NCBI RefSeq assembly: GCF_019308355.1
Contig: NZ_JAAGKM010000001.1
Location: 186,001 to 250,000 of the forward strand
Direction of reading: 5' to 3'
Origin: Empedobacter falsenii
Lineage (GTDB): Bacteria; Bacteroidota; Bacteroidia; Flavobacteriales; Weeksellaceae
DNA: 64,000 nucleotides
Below are positions 17,826 through 27,046 of this stretch, piece by piece; position 1 is the stretch's first letter, and the number at the start of each line of letters is the position of its first letter. The position numbers were made by a program, and so were the translations under genes. The notes beneath the pieces were generated by a model. That model was not told the DNA's origin. It saw nothing but the letters and a program-made list of their open reading frames with translations, and made no database searches.

Positions 17826-20351
17826 TTATTCTGATTTTTCTTCTTTCGTTTTTCCTTTTACAGAAATTTTAACACCATCTTTTGCTTCATTTAAATCAAG
17901 AGTTAATTCATCTCCTTCACTAATTACAGCATTGATAATTTCTTCTGCCATTGGATCTTCGATGTATTTCTGAATAGCACGTTTCAACGGACGAGCTCCA
18001 TAATCTTTATCAAATCCTTTGTCTGCGATAAAATTCTTCGCTTCCTCTGTTAATTCAATATGATAATTTAAAGCTGTTAAACGCTCTATTAAACTTGCCA
18101 ATTCAATATCGATAATTTTCATGATATCTTCTTTTGTTAATGAATTAAAGAAGATAATATCATCAATACGATTCAAAAATTCTGGCGCGAAAGCACGTTT
18201 TAAAGCTGTTTCAATTGTTGATTTTGCGCGTTCATCGGCAGAATCTTTCTTAGATGAAGTTCCAAATCCGACACCATCTCCAAACTCTTTCAATTGTCTT
18301 GTACCAATGTTAGACGTTAAAATGATAATCGTATTACGGAAATCAACTTTACGACCTAAACTATCAGTTACATGACCATCATCCAAAATTTGTAATAAAA
18401 TATTGAATACATCTGGATGCGCTTTCTCAATCTCATCTAACAAAATTACCGCATATGGTTTACGACGAACTGCTTCAGTCAATTGTCCACCTTCTTCGTA
18501 ACCAACGTAGCCCGGAGGTGCTCCAACTAAGCGAGAAACGGCAAATTTCTCCATGTATTCTGACATATCGATACGAATTAATGCATCGTTAGAATCAAAG
18601 ATTTCTTTCGCCAAAACTTTCGCTAATTGTGTTTTACCAACACCCGTAGTTCCTAAGAAAATGAATGAACCAATTGGTTTATTTGGATCTTTCAAACCTG
18701 CACGATTACGTTGAATTGCTTTCACAACTTTCGTTACCGCTTCATCTTGACCAATTACTTTTCCTTTCATTAACTCATTCATCTGAGCCAATTTTTTCAA
18801 TTCTTTTTCAGCTACACGATGTACAGGAACGCCAGACATCAACGAAACAACTTCCGCTACATTTTCTTCTGTAACTGTTTCACGATTCTCTTTCGATTCT
18901 TGTACCCATTTTGCTTGCTCACGTTTCAAATCACTTTCTATTTGTTTCTCTGAATCACGTAAACGAGCAGCTTCTTCGTATTTTTGAGATTTTACAACTT
19001 TCGTTTTCTCTTCGCGAACTTCTTCTAATTTTGCTTCAAGATCTAAAATTTCTTGAGGAACTTTTATATTCTTGATATGCACGCGAGAACCCGCTTCATC
19101 TAAAGCATCAATCGCTTTATCTGGCAAGAAACGATCTGTAATATAACGTGTTGTCAAATTTACACAAGCTTGCAACGCTTCATCTGTATAATTTACATTA
19201 TGATGCGCTTCATACTTATCTTTGATATTATGTAAAATCTGTAATGTTTCTTCTGGAGTTGTTGGTTCAACCATCACATTTTGAAAACGACGAACTAATG
19301 CACCATCTTTTTCAATATATTGACGATATTCGTCCAACGTTGTTGCTCCAATACATTGTAATTCACCACGCGCCAAAGCAGGTTTGAACATGTTAGAAGC
19401 GTCTAAAGAACCCGTAGCTCCTCCTGCTCCAACAATTGTATGTAACTCATCAATGAAAAGAATAATATCATCATTTTTCTCTAATTCATTCATGATTGCT
19501 TTCATACGCTCTTCAAATTGTCCACGATATTTAGTTCCAGCAACTAATGATGCTAAATCTAATGTTACCACACGTTTGTTGAACAATACGCGCGAAACTT
19601 TACGTTGTACAATTCTTAACGCTAAACCTTCTGCAATTGCAGATTTACCAACACCTGGCTCTCCAATTAACAATGGATTGTTCTTTTTACGACGAGAAAG
19701 AATTTGCGAAACACGTTCTATTTCTTTTTCGCGTCCAACTACAGGATCTAATTTTCCTTCTTGCGCAATCGCTGTCAAATCTCGTCCGAAATTATCTAAA
19801 ACTGGTGTTTTACTTTTCGAAGTAGGTTTACTTGTAGATGCACGCTCAAAATCGTTATCAGAATCACCTCCATCAAAAGATGGATTTTCTGCACGAGGAG
19901 ATTGAATTTCCTCATCTTGAAATTGAAATTTGAATTCCTCCTTTACTGTATTGTAATCAATATCCAACTTATTCATCAATTTTGTAATCGGATCGTTTTC
20001 ATTACGAAGAATACACAATAATAAGTGAATTGTATTTACAGTCGGACTTTTAAACAATTTTGCTTCTAAGAATGTTGTTTTCAACGCTCTTTCAGCTTGT
20101 TTTGTCAAACTCAAATTTTTTATATTATTACCTGGAGTTTCTTTTGCTGGGTTTAGGTTTTCTATTTTTTGACGCATTTCGTCTAAATCGACATTCAATG
20201 CTTCTAAGACAGAAATGGCTTTCCCTTCACCGTCGCGAATAATCCCCAACAGAAGGTGTTCCGTTCCTATTTGGTCGTGGCCTAATCTCAACGCTTCTTC
20301 CTTACTATAAGAAATAACGTCTTTTACTTGTTGTGAGAAATTATCGTTCAT
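17826..20351 (-). CDS. clpC: AAA+ unfoldase ClpC
   Basis: ClpC unfolds proteins for ClpP or reactivates them. The 841 residues show two N-terminal Clp repeats (about 1-145), AAA module 1 with Walker A GEPGVGKS (about 228), a UVR-type coiled segment (EAARLRDSEKQIESDL, about 440-460) that separates ClpC from ClpA and ClpB, AAA module 2 with GTTGVGKT (about 567), and the D2-small domain. No clpP or mcs genes lie nearby. A perfect -7 element lies 23 bases upstream. Confidence 0.95.
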   Translation of the reverse strand: MNDNFSQQVKDVISYSKEEALRLGHDQIGTEHLLLGIIRDGEGKAISVLEALNVDLDEMRQKIENLNPAKETPGNNIKNLSLTKQAERALKTTFLEAKLFKSPTVNTIHLLLCILRNENDPITKLMNKLDIDYNTVKEEFKFQFQDEEIQSPRAENPSFDGGDSDNDFERASTSKPTSKSKTPVLDNFGRDLTAIAQEGKLDPVVGREKEIERVSQILSRRKKNNPLLIGEPGVGKSAIAEGLALRIVQRKVSRVLFNKRVVTLDLASLVAGTKYRGQFEERMKAIMNELEKNDDIILFIDELHTIVGAGGATGSLDASNMFKPALARGELQCIGATTLDEYRQYIEKDGALVRRFQNVMVEPTTPEETLQILHNIKDKYEAHHNVNYTDEALQACVNLTTRYITDRFLPDKAIDALDEAGSRVHIKNIKVPQEILDLEAKLEEVREEKTKVVKSQKYEEAARLRDSEKQIESDLKREQAKWVQESKENRETVTEENVAEVVSLMSGVPVHRVAEKELKKLAQMNELMKGKVIGQDEAVTKVVKAIQRNRAGLKDPNKPIGSFIFLGTTGVGKTQLAKVLAKEIFDSNDALIRIDMSEYMEKFAVSRLVGAPPGYVGYEEGGQLTEAVRRKPYAVILLDEIEKAHPDVFNILLQILDDGHVTDSLGRKVDFRNTIIILTSNIGTRQLKEFGDGVGFGTSSKKDSADERAKSTIETALKRAFAPEFLNRIDDIIFFNSLTKEDIMKIIDIELASLIERLTALNYHIELTEEAKNFIADKGFDKDYGARPLKRAIQKYIEDPMAEEIINAVISEGDELTLDLNEAKDGVKISVKGKTKEEKSE

Positions 20352-20374
20352 TTTATTATTTAAGCTGTCTTTAA

Positions 20375-20382
20375 CAAATATA
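20375..20382 (-). promoter_or_regulatory. -7 promoter element for clpC
   Basis: The minus strand reads TATATTTG, a full TAnnTTTG match, 23 bases before the clpC start. No CtsR-like operator or other heat-shock box is visible next to it. Confidence 0.6.
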
Positions 20383-20470
20383 ATTATTCTGATAGACTAT
20401 AGCATAAATTATGCCTATGTCCGAAATGATTTGATGATTCCTTAAAATAACGAATTATTGTCTATTAATT

Positions 20471-21121
20471 TCAAAATAGCTGACAATATTTCATATCAAT
20501 TCTTAAAGAATTCATAATAATTTGAGAGATAGATGTCGTTGCTAAAAAATCGTACAAATCACCTTTTTTCATTTTCAAATCATCGTGAAGTTCTAAAATT
20601 TCTTCGGATTTTAAATCATTATTTTGATTAAAAATTTCATCAATTTCATTTCTTCTTTCAGGACTGTACAATGTCGACGAACACCATGTCACAATTTTTT
20701 CTTGCGAAATATCTTTTACGCTCAGTTTATTTTCATTCCAAAACAAAAGGTAAGCATTTTTAGTTAGTCTTTCAAAAACAAAAATTGTAAAAGGTGCGAT
20801 TCCTGACAAATTTTCCGAATTAATAAACTCATTTACAGAATTATATTTCAATAAATCTAATAAGATAATTCCTCTACTTTCTCTGTATTTTTCTTTGAAA
20901 TGCATTGGTTTTTCGATTCCTCCATTCAAAATACACGCAACATATTGTTCCGAATAAAAAATCCAAGTTCCATTTGCGCGCTCATCTACAGGCGAAAAAT
21001 AAGTTTTATCAAAACGCTTTTGCTCCACAATCTCTTTAGAAGAAGAACGATTTATTTCCTCATCTCGGTTGTGCGTCAACACAAATTCATCCTCATTTCT
21101 GTAAAAACTGATTATACACAT
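20471..21121 (-). CDS. NRDE/TANGO2-family protein
   Basis: The family is named for its Asn-Arg-Asp-Glu motif, here in THNRDEEINR near residues 16-25. Homologues begin Met-Cys-Ile and the Cys2 is thought to be exposed as an N-terminal nucleophile after Met removal. I therefore place the start at the Met before Cys-Ile-Ile-Ser rather than four codons upstream (21133); a -7 element at 21141-21148 would leave almost no leader for the upstream start. The length becomes 216 residues. The function of bacterial members is unknown; TANGO2 in animals is linked to heme or lipid handling. Confidence 0.8.
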   Translation of the reverse strand: MCIISFYRNEDEFVLTHNRDEEINRSSSKEIVEQKRFDKTYFSPVDERANGTWIFYSEQYVACILNGGIEKPMHFKEKYRESRGIILLDLLKYNSVNEFINSENLSGIAPFTIFVFERLTKNAYLLFWNENKLSVKDISQEKIVTWCSSTLYSPERRNEIDEIFNQNNDLKSEEILELHDDLKMKKGDLYDFLATTSISQIIMNSLRIDMKYCQLF

Positions 21122-21140
21122 CTCATTTTTCAATTTAGTT

Positions 21141-21148
21141 CAAATGTA
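21141..21148 (-). promoter_or_regulatory. -7 promoter element for the NRDE gene
   Basis: The minus strand reads TACATTTG, a full TAnnTTTG match, 19 bases before the preferred start. It lies only six bases from the plus-strand element of the DinB-like gene, so the two promoters are back to back. Confidence 0.6.
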
Positions 21149-21154
21149 AAAATT

Positions 21155-21162
21155 TATCTTTG
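21155..21162 (+). promoter_or_regulatory. -7 promoter element for the DinB-like/ATP-grasp operon
   Basis: TATCTTTG matches TAnnTTTG and ends nine bases before the ATG at 21172, so the 5' leader would be only a few bases. It also argues against a TTG start at 21160, which lies inside the element. Confidence 0.65.
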
Positions 21163-21171
21163 CAAAGAATT

Positions 21172-21669
21172 ATGAGTATTCAGAAAACTATAGCGCATTC
21201 CTTTGATGAAATGAAATCGATTCTTTTGCAATTTGACGATCTGTCTTTTCAAAAGGAATTAGAAATCATTTCTGGTGCTTCTGTTGGTCAACATTTTCGT
21301 CATATTATCGAGTTTTATTCGTGCTTTTTACAAGCGCAAAAAAACAATTGTATTTGTTATGATGATAGAGAGCGAAATCGTGCTTTAGAAAATTCGGTTG
21401 TTGAAAGTTTGAATACGCTGAATCATCTAAAATCACAAATAGAACGTTTAGATTTAGAAAAAACAATTCAGCTAAAACAGAATTATTACGGAGAGAATTT
21501 CACAATTAATACCACAAATTATCGCGAATTAATGTATTGTTTTGATCATAGCATTCATCATTTTGCGTTGATTAAAATTGCGATCGAAACTCATTTTTCA
21601 ACGATTAAAATTCCACAAAATTTTGGAATTGCATCTTCTACAATTGCTTTTCAAAATCAAGAAAAATGA
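21172..21669 (+). CDS. DinB-like metal-binding helical bundle protein
   Basis: The 165-residue protein has the layout of DinB/YfiT four-helix proteins, with His residues placed as metal ligands: GQHFRHIIEF near 43-52 and DHSIHHFALIKI near 122-133. DinB relatives include thiol-dependent transferases, but the reaction here is unknown. The ATG at 21172 is preferred to a TTG upstream. Its stop overlaps the ATP-grasp gene start by four bases (ATGA), which implies joint expression. Confidence 0.78.
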   Translation: MSIQKTIAHSFDEMKSILLQFDDLSFQKELEIISGASVGQHFRHIIEFYSCFLQAQKNNCICYDDRERNRALENSVVESLNTLNHLKSQIERLDLEKTIQLKQNYYGENFTINTTNYRELMYCFDHSIHHFALIKIAIETHFSTIKIPQNFGIASSTIAFQNQEK

Positions 21670-22646
21670 ATCCGAAAATAACAAAATGGACACGATACGA
21701 ATTTTGGCCATTCTGGTTATTTTATGCGCCATTGACACCTTGGTACATTTATAAAATCTTTCAAACAGGCGCTCCAGCTTACTTTTGCTCGGCAAATCCT
21801 ACAATGAAATGGGGCGGATTTATTGATTATTCTAAAATTGATTTGCTCAATCAAATTGATGAAAATTATAAGCCAAAAACTGTTTTTTTTGAAGAATTTA
21901 CAACACAAGATATTCCGTTTGATTTTCCTTTTATTGCGAAACCAAATCTTGGTGAACGTGGAATTGGTGTTGAATTAATCAGAAATAAAATTGATTGGAA
22001 AAATTATTTAGAACAAAATAATCGCGATTTAATTTTACAAGAATATATTCAATCAAACTTTGAGTTTGGTGTTTTCTATGTTAGATTACCAAAAGAAAAA
22101 AATGGTAAAATACTGTCGATAACAGCAAAATATTTTTTGACGTTTACGGGTGATGGAAAATCAACTTTGAAAGAATTAATCGAACAAAATTTAAGAGCTT
22201 TTTACCGAAAAGATTATTTGTTTAAACGATTTCAAAACGAACTAAATTCAGTTCTTCAAAAAGATGAAAAATTATTGGTTGAACCAATAGGAAATCATAG
22301 TCGAGGAACAACTTTTTTAGATGGATCTTCTCTAAAAACGTCTAAATTAGAAGAAACTATAGATCAAATCGCACAAAAAATTGATGGTTTTTATTATGGT
22401 CGTATCGATTTGAAAGCAAAAAGTTTAGAAGATTTTCAGAACGGAAATTTTGTCATACTTGAAATTAATGGTGCAAATTCTGAAGCAACTCATATTTACG
22501 ATCCGAATTTTAATTTGATAAAAGCTTATAAGGAAGTGATTAAGCATTTGAATTACCAACATAAAATTGCTGTTCAAAATCATCAATTAGGCGTGAAATG
22601 GACAGATTGGAAATTGCTTGCGAGAGAATTAATAAAACGCTATTAA
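21666..22646 (+). CDS. ATP-grasp domain protein, D-Ala-D-Ala ligase-like
   Basis: The 326-residue protein has the ATP-grasp order: PFIAKPNLGERGIGVELI (lysine and glycine-rich loop near 92-108), ILQEYIQ (nucleotide-contact Glu), GDGKSTLKELI and near the C-terminus VILEINGANSE, the metal-binding Glu/Asn set. Such enzymes join a carboxylate to an amine or thiol through an acyl-phosphate. A true Ddl is unlikely because the N-terminal part (a hydrophobic WPFWLFYAPLTPWY stretch) does not match Ddl. It is coupled to the DinB-like gene. Substrates unknown. Confidence 0.82.
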   Translation: MNPKITKWTRYEFWPFWLFYAPLTPWYIYKIFQTGAPAYFCSANPTMKWGGFIDYSKIDLLNQIDENYKPKTVFFEEFTTQDIPFDFPFIAKPNLGERGIGVELIRNKIDWKNYLEQNNRDLILQEYIQSNFEFGVFYVRLPKEKNGKILSITAKYFLTFTGDGKSTLKELIEQNLRAFYRKDYLFKRFQNELNSVLQKDEKLLVEPIGNHSRGTTFLDGSSLKTSKLEETIDQIAQKIDGFYYGRIDLKAKSLEDFQNGNFVILEINGANSEATHIYDPNFNLIKAYKEVIKHLNYQHKIAVQNHQLGVKWTDWKLLARELIKRY

Positions 22647-22692
22647 ACTTAATTTGACCAAAATTGGCAGATTTTCTGGAAAGGAATAAAGA

Positions 22693-23499
22693 TTGAAAGA
22701 TGTTTTCGAAACCAATTTTATGAGTTATCCTTTTCCGAAGAAAACTATTATAATTCCTCTGCTACTGCTTATACCAATGTGGATTATCTTTTTGTTCCAA
22801 CAAAACGGATACAATTTAGACAGTTGTTATGGCGTTATTCCGAGAACTTTCGTAGGATTGAAAGGAATTCTGCTCTCACCTTTATTTCATTCAGGTTGGA
22901 AACACATTATCAGTAATACTTTTCCGTTAGCATTTCTTAGCTTTATCGCACTATTGATGTACGATAGATTAGCTTATTATGTTATTTTTTTTGGTTGGAT
23001 TTTATCAGGAATTATTCTTTGGATGATTGGAAATCCTCCTTTTTTAGATGATAATGTAAGTTGCCATATCGGAGCAAGTTCTATCGTTTATTTATTGGCT
23101 TCGTTCATATTTTTCAGTGGAATTATTAGAAAAGAACGCGGTTTAATGGCGATTTCATTAATCATTATTTTATTATACGGCGGAATGATTTGGGGAATGG
23201 TTCCTCAAGAAATTTTACCACAATTAAAAACAGATACAAGTAGTAATTCTATTTCTTGGGAAGGACATTTAAGTGGATTTATTTCGGGTGCATTTTTTGC
23301 TTATTTATTTAGAAATATTGGTCCACAAAAAGAAGTTCCGAAATGGGATCAAGAAAATTATTATGATCCACAAGCCGAGCGTTTATGGGATATTTACCAA
23401 GAACAAGAACGTTTGAAAGCAGAATATCTTGAATCTTTGGATGAGAAAGATGATAAAAATATTGAACCAAATTATCAAACAAAAACCCCTGAAAATTAA
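22693..23499 (+). CDS. rhomboid-family intramembrane serine protease
   Basis: Rhomboids cut membrane proteins within the bilayer. The 268-residue protein has about six hydrophobic segments. The nucleophile segment is Gly-Ala-Ser-Ser (about residues 125-128, after CHI), and the catalytic His lies in GHLSGFISG near 195-203. HSGWKHIISNTFPL is the usual loop L1 segment. A charged, Glu-rich cytoplasmic tail of about 55 residues follows. I take the TTG at 22693, which has AAGGAA seven bases before it; the ATG at 22720 is an alternative that would drop nine residues and no helix. Confidence 0.85.
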   Translation: MKDVFETNFMSYPFPKKTIIIPLLLLIPMWIIFLFQQNGYNLDSCYGVIPRTFVGLKGILLSPLFHSGWKHIISNTFPLAFLSFIALLMYDRLAYYVIFFGWILSGIILWMIGNPPFLDDNVSCHIGASSIVYLLASFIFFSGIIRKERGLMAISLIIILLYGGMIWGMVPQEILPQLKTDTSSNSISWEGHLSGFISGAFFAYLFRNIGPQKEVPKWDQENYYDPQAERLWDIYQEQERLKAEYLESLDEKDDKNIEPNYQTKTPEN

Positions 23500-23517
23500 T
23501 TTTTAGGGGTTTTATTT
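23481..23517. terminator. intrinsic terminator between rhomboid and ybaB
   Basis: AAAAACCCCT pairs with AGGGGTTTT around an AT-rich loop. It overlaps the last rhomboid codons and has T-rich flanks, so it can serve both convergent genes. Confidence 0.75.
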
Positions 23518-23530
23518 TTTCAAATTCTTC

Positions 23531-23851
23531 TTAGAAAGGCATTCCAGGAATGTTTGGTAAATTTTCTTGAGCTGTTTTTTTCGCTCTGTCAATTGCTTCT
23601 GTTTTTACTTGTTCCAACGCTTTGTTTAACGTCATCACTAACAAATCTTCAATTTCTTCTTTTTCCATTCCTTCAGCAAGTTCAATATCTTTTATTGTTG
23701 CTAATTTAGACATTGTAATTTTTACTTTTCCATCGTTAGAAGTCGTTGTAAATATTTCTCCATCTAATTCATTTTTCAAATCAGAAAATTTATCTTTAAA
23801 TGAATTGATTTTTCCCATCATTCCCATGATGTCTCCAAAATTTCCAAACAT
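23531..23851 (-). CDS. YbaB/EbfC nucleoid-associated protein
   Basis: YbaB/EbfC proteins are dimeric DNA binders. The 106-residue length, a Met/Gly-rich start, a central beta part (VKITMSKLATIKDIELAEGM) and an acidic helix match the family. It lies 23 bases after obg on the same strand and may be cotranscribed. Confidence 0.9.
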   Translation of the reverse strand: MFGNFGDIMGMMGKINSFKDKFSDLKNELDGEIFTTTSNDGKVKITMSKLATIKDIELAEGMEKEEIEDLLVMTLNKALEQVKTEAIDRAKKTAQENLPNIPGMPF

Positions 23852-23874
23852 TTGTCTTTATCTTTAATAATTAG

Positions 23875-24861
23875 TTATTCGTGTAGTTTTTTCCACAATA
23901 AATCTTTCAATTCTGTGATTCCTTTTCCAGAAACAGACGAAATAAATATCGTATCAATATCAGTTGGTAATTGTGCTTTAATCTCAGCTTCCAATTCATC
24001 ATCTAACATATCTGACTTAGAAATAGCTAAAATTCGTTCTTTATCTAACAATTCAGGATTGAATTTTTTCAATTCATTCAACAGAATTTCATATTCTTTT
24101 TTATAATCTTCTGTATCGGCAGGAATTAAAAATAATAAGTTAGAATTACGCTCAATATGACGCAAGAAACGATGTCCAAGACCTTTTCCTTCTGCCGCAC
24201 CTTCGATAATTCCAGGAATATCTGCCATAATAAATGACTGATGATTACGGTATTCTACAATTCCCAAGTTAGGTGTTAACGTTGTAAATGCGTAATCTGC
24301 AATTTTTGGTTTAGCAGCCGAAACAGCTGATAATAAAGTAGATTTTCCTGCATTTGGAAAACCAACTAAACCAACATCTGCCAAAATTTTCAACTCCAAT
24401 GTAACTTGACGCTCGTCACCATCCAAACCTGGCTGTGCATAACGAGGCGTTTGACGCGTTGCAGAACGGAAATGCCAGTTTCCTAGCCCCCCTTTTCCTC
24501 CTTGCGCAATAATTAATTCTTGCCCATTTTCTGTTACTTCGCCAATAATATTTCCTTCGTCATCTTTGGCAATTGTTCCGATCGGAACTTCCAAAATAAT
24601 ATCTTCACCGTCAGCACCAGTAGAACGAGATTTACCTCCACGTCCACCGTTTTGCGCACGGAAATGTCTTTTGAATCGAAATTCTAACAAGGTCCAAAGA
24701 TTTGAGTTTCCAAGAAGCGTGATATTTCCTCCACGTCCACCATCTCCACCATCTGGTCCACCTTTGTCAATATATTTTTCGCGATGCAAACTTGCTGAAC
24801 CCGCACCTCCATGTCCGGCTCTACAATTTATTTTTACGTAGTCAACAAAATTTGATTGCAT
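23875..24861 (-). CDS. obg: ribosome-associated GTPase Obg
   Basis: Obg acts in 50S assembly and stress control. The 328 residues show the Gly-rich Obg fold (1-158, with repeated GG turns), the G domain with P-loop GFPNAGKST (167-175), DIPG in G3 and the SKSD segment (NKxD equivalent) followed by SSVSGKG. The C-terminal extension domain of some relatives is absent. A perfect -7 element lies 25 bases upstream. Confidence 0.95.
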   Translation of the reverse strand: MQSNFVDYVKINCRAGHGGAGSASLHREKYIDKGGPDGGDGGRGGNITLLGNSNLWTLLEFRFKRHFRAQNGGRGGKSRSTGADGEDIILEVPIGTIAKDDEGNIIGEVTENGQELIIAQGGKGGLGNWHFRSATRQTPRYAQPGLDGDERQVTLELKILADVGLVGFPNAGKSTLLSAVSAAKPKIADYAFTTLTPNLGIVEYRNHQSFIMADIPGIIEGAAEGKGLGHRFLRHIERNSNLLFLIPADTEDYKKEYEILLNELKKFNPELLDKERILAISKSDMLDDELEAEIKAQLPTDIDTIFISSVSGKGITELKDLLWKKLHE

Positions 24862-24885
24862 AATTTTTCTCTTTTAATTAGTCTG

Positions 24886-24893
24886 CAAAAGTA
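24886..24893 (-). promoter_or_regulatory. -7 promoter element for obg-ybaB
   Basis: The minus strand reads TACTTTTG, a full TAnnTTTG match, 25 bases before the obg start. Confidence 0.55.
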
Positions 24894-24999
24894 CAATTTC
24901 TAATTTGTTTATTAAAATCTTGTATTATCTATTTTGAATGAATAATTTATAATGACTCAGATTTTTATTTATATTTATTCAATTAATTAACACACTATC

Positions 25000-25247
25000 A
25001 TGAATACTAAAAAAATTTGTCCGAATATACTGATGACTAACTTCTGAAAAAGCAAAAACAAACCAAAACAATGGTAATTACTTTTGGATGTTTGATGTTT
25101 TTGATTTCTATCTTCTTGGTATATTCAGCAATAAAATCAAAAAATTATGCATTAATTGCCGTTGCTTGCAGAACTTCAACTACTTTGATGCCTTTGGTCA
25201 TAAGGCTTTCTATGATTAACAAAGAAATAAAATCGCGCCAAAAATAG
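25000..25247 (+). pseudogene. decayed small membrane protein gene
   Basis: From the ATG at 25000 only 15 codons are open. If one base is restored in the seven-A run at 25009-25015, the frame reads Asn-Leu-Ser-Glu-Tyr-Thr-Asp-Asp, then TAA at 25038-25040 where Glu would be expected, then Leu-Leu-Lys-Lys-Gln and a long hydrophobic part ending Asn-Lys-Glu-Ile-Lys-Ser-Arg. This matches a common flavobacterial small membrane family with a Thr-Asp-Glu-Glu-Leu-Leu-Lys start and the same ending. Thus one frameshift and one nonsense change seem to have broken it. A 58-codon open frame from the ATG at 25071 could still give the membrane part alone. Family identity is from memory, not a search. Confidence 0.6.
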
Positions 25248-25257
25248 ATTCAATAGT

Positions 25258-25851
25258 ATGAATAACGAACATTTACAACGATTACTTCCTTTTGGTTATA
25301 TTTATTTAGTCTTCATGGGAATTATTAAAGAATCTATTTTTTATTATCAATTGGATATTAATATTCTGAAATTTTCGAGCATTATGGATATCTTAATTAG
25401 TCCAATAGCCGAAATCACCGCACATCCTTTCTTACTAATCTTTTTTATTCTTCTTATTTTTCTACTTTATAGTTTTAAACAGTATTCATTGAAATATCCA
25501 GAGAAAAAATTCATTAAGAAATATTACAAGATTAAAGAAACTGATAACCTCACGAATGAAGAATTCACTAAGAAAATTAATCAAAATTTAATTGGATTCT
25601 TTTTTGTTATGCTGATTTGTTTCTTTTTAGGATTTGGAGTTGGTGGTGGTAATTTTTTATCAAAACGAATAAAAAATGGAGATTTAAAATTCGAAAAATA
25701 TGGACAGACCTTAACTTTCAATTCTGGTGAGAAAAAAGAAATTTATTTAGTCAATACGAATAGTCTTTATTATTTTTATGTTGTGAAAGGTCAAAAAACT
25801 GTTGAAATTTCTCCAATTAGCACAATACAATCAATCACGAAAAATAAGTAA
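25258..25851 (+). CDS. membrane protein of unknown function
   Basis: The 197-residue protein has an N-terminal hydrophobic stretch (about 10-28), a strong helix near 58-75 and another near 110-130 with a Gly-rich end (GFGVGGGNF), then a soluble C-terminal domain of about 65 residues with alternating hydrophobic residues, as in a small beta domain. I do not recognise the family. It starts 10 bases after the decayed gene and may once have been cotranscribed with it. Confidence 0.7.
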   Translation: MNNEHLQRLLPFGYIYLVFMGIIKESIFYYQLDINILKFSSIMDILISPIAEITAHPFLLIFFILLIFLLYSFKQYSLKYPEKKFIKKYYKIKETDNLTNEEFTKKINQNLIGFFFVMLICFFLGFGVGGGNFLSKRIKNGDLKFEKYGQTLTFNSGEKKEIYLVNTNSLYYFYVVKGQKTVEISPISTIQSITKNK

Positions 25852-25884
25852 TCAAAACATATTTTTATAATGAATAGGATTGAT

Positions 25885-25892
25885 TAATTTTG
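25885..25892 (+). promoter_or_regulatory. -7 promoter element for pyrD, giving little or no leader
   Basis: TAATTTTG is a full match to TAnnTTTG. It ends only four bases before the pyrD ATG, so transcription would begin at or next to the start codon. Confidence 0.6.
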
Positions 25893-25896
25893 CAGC

Positions 25897-26928
25897 ATGT
25901 ACAAACAATTCAAAAACATTTTATTTCAATTACAACCCGAAGAAGCACATCATTTCGTTACACGAAATCTAAAAAATTATGCTGCATTTCCTGGAGTTGG
26001 AAAATTATTAGATAAATTTTATCAATACAATCAACCAAGTTTAGAACGAGAAGTTTTTGGAATTAAATTCAAAAATCCAATTGGTTTGGCTGCAGGTTTT
26101 GATAAAAATGCTGAATATATTGAAGAATTGAACCACTTCGGATTTGGCTTTATCGAAATTGGAACCGTTACACCAAAACCTCAACCGGGAAATGATGCAC
26201 CACGTATGTTTCGTTTGATGGAAGATGAGGCGATTATTAACCGAATGGGATTTAATAACAAAGGTGTTGATTTTGTTGTTTCGAAAATTAGAGAATTAAA
26301 AAATCGTGAAAACTATATCATTGGCGGAAATATTGGTAAAAACAAATTGACACCAAATGAAGATGCTGTTGACGATTACATCAAATGTTTCAATGCATTG
26401 TTTGATTATGTTGATTATTTTGTAGTCAATGTAAGTTCTCCAAACACACCTGGATTACGCGATTTACAAGAAAAAGAACCTTTATTGTACATTCTTAATT
26501 ATTTGCAACAATACAATAATCAAAACGAAAAACCGAAACCAATTTTACTTAAAATCGCACCAGATTTAACAGATTCTCAATTGGACGATATTATAGATAT
26601 TGTATTAGAATCTAAAATTGCTGGAGTGATTGCTACAAATACAACCATTTCAAGAGAAGGATTAAAATCTGATCCAGAAATTGTAAAAGAAACTGGTGGA
26701 GTTTCGGGAAAACCACTTAAAAATCGTTCAACAGAAGTGATTCGTTATCTTTCTGAAAAATCGAACAAAGCATTTCCTATCATTGGAGTTGGCGGAATTC
26801 ATACAGCCGAAGATGCTAAAGAAAAACTGGAAGCTGGTGCAAGTTTGTTACAAGTTTATACAGGTTTTATTTATGAAGGTCCTGCTGTTGTAAAAAACAT
26901 TTGTAAAGGCTTGGTTGAAGGAAAATAG
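25897..26928 (+). CDS. pyrD: dihydroorotate dehydrogenase (quinone), class 2
   Basis: PyrD oxidises dihydroorotate to orotate in pyrimidine synthesis, passing electrons to quinones. The 343-residue length and N-terminal helices that dip into the membrane mark class 2. Visible motifs are [33 protein letters not shown], the Ser-containing [12 protein letters not shown] catalytic segment, and the FMN-phosphate loop IIGVGGI near the end. The start fits the family, and the promoter element four bases upstream suggests a leaderless mRNA. Confidence 0.96.
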   Translation: MYKQFKNILFQLQPEEAHHFVTRNLKNYAAFPGVGKLLDKFYQYNQPSLEREVFGIKFKNPIGLAAGFDKNAEYIEELNHFGFGFIEIGTVTPKPQPGNDAPRMFRLMEDEAIINRMGFNNKGVDFVVSKIRELKNRENYIIGGNIGKNKLTPNEDAVDDYIKCFNALFDYVDYFVVNVSSPNTPGLRDLQEKEPLLYILNYLQQYNNQNEKPKPILLKIAPDLTDSQLDDIIDIVLESKIAGVIATNTTISREGLKSDPEIVKETGGVSGKPLKNRSTEVIRYLSEKSNKAFPIIGVGGIHTAEDAKEKLEAGASLLQVYTGFIYEGPAVVKNICKGLVEGK

Positions 26929-26932
26929 AAAA

Positions 26933-26983
26933 GTCATTCTGATGTCGGTTCTTCATTTCACAAAAAGCTACATTCAGAAATGA
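26933..26983. repeat. REP-like intergenic repeat, imperfect hairpin
   Basis: GTCATTCTGATG at the left and its imperfect complement CATTCAGAAATGA at the right could fold into a hairpin. The right part, read on the minus strand, matches 39089-39106 except for one extra base. This looks like a member of an intergenic palindromic family common in Bacteroidota genomes. Confidence 0.5.
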
Positions 26984-26992
26984 TAATAATAA

Positions 26993-27026
26993 AAAAATGC
27001 TCCTTTAATTAAAAGGAGCATTTTTA
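26993..27026. terminator. bidirectional terminator between pyrD and adk
   Basis: AAAATGCTCCTTTT and AAAAGGAGCATTTTT pair around AATT, with A and T runs on the two sides; the two genes converge here. Confidence 0.85.
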
Positions 27027-27046
27027 GTATTATGTAAAAGTTGTTC

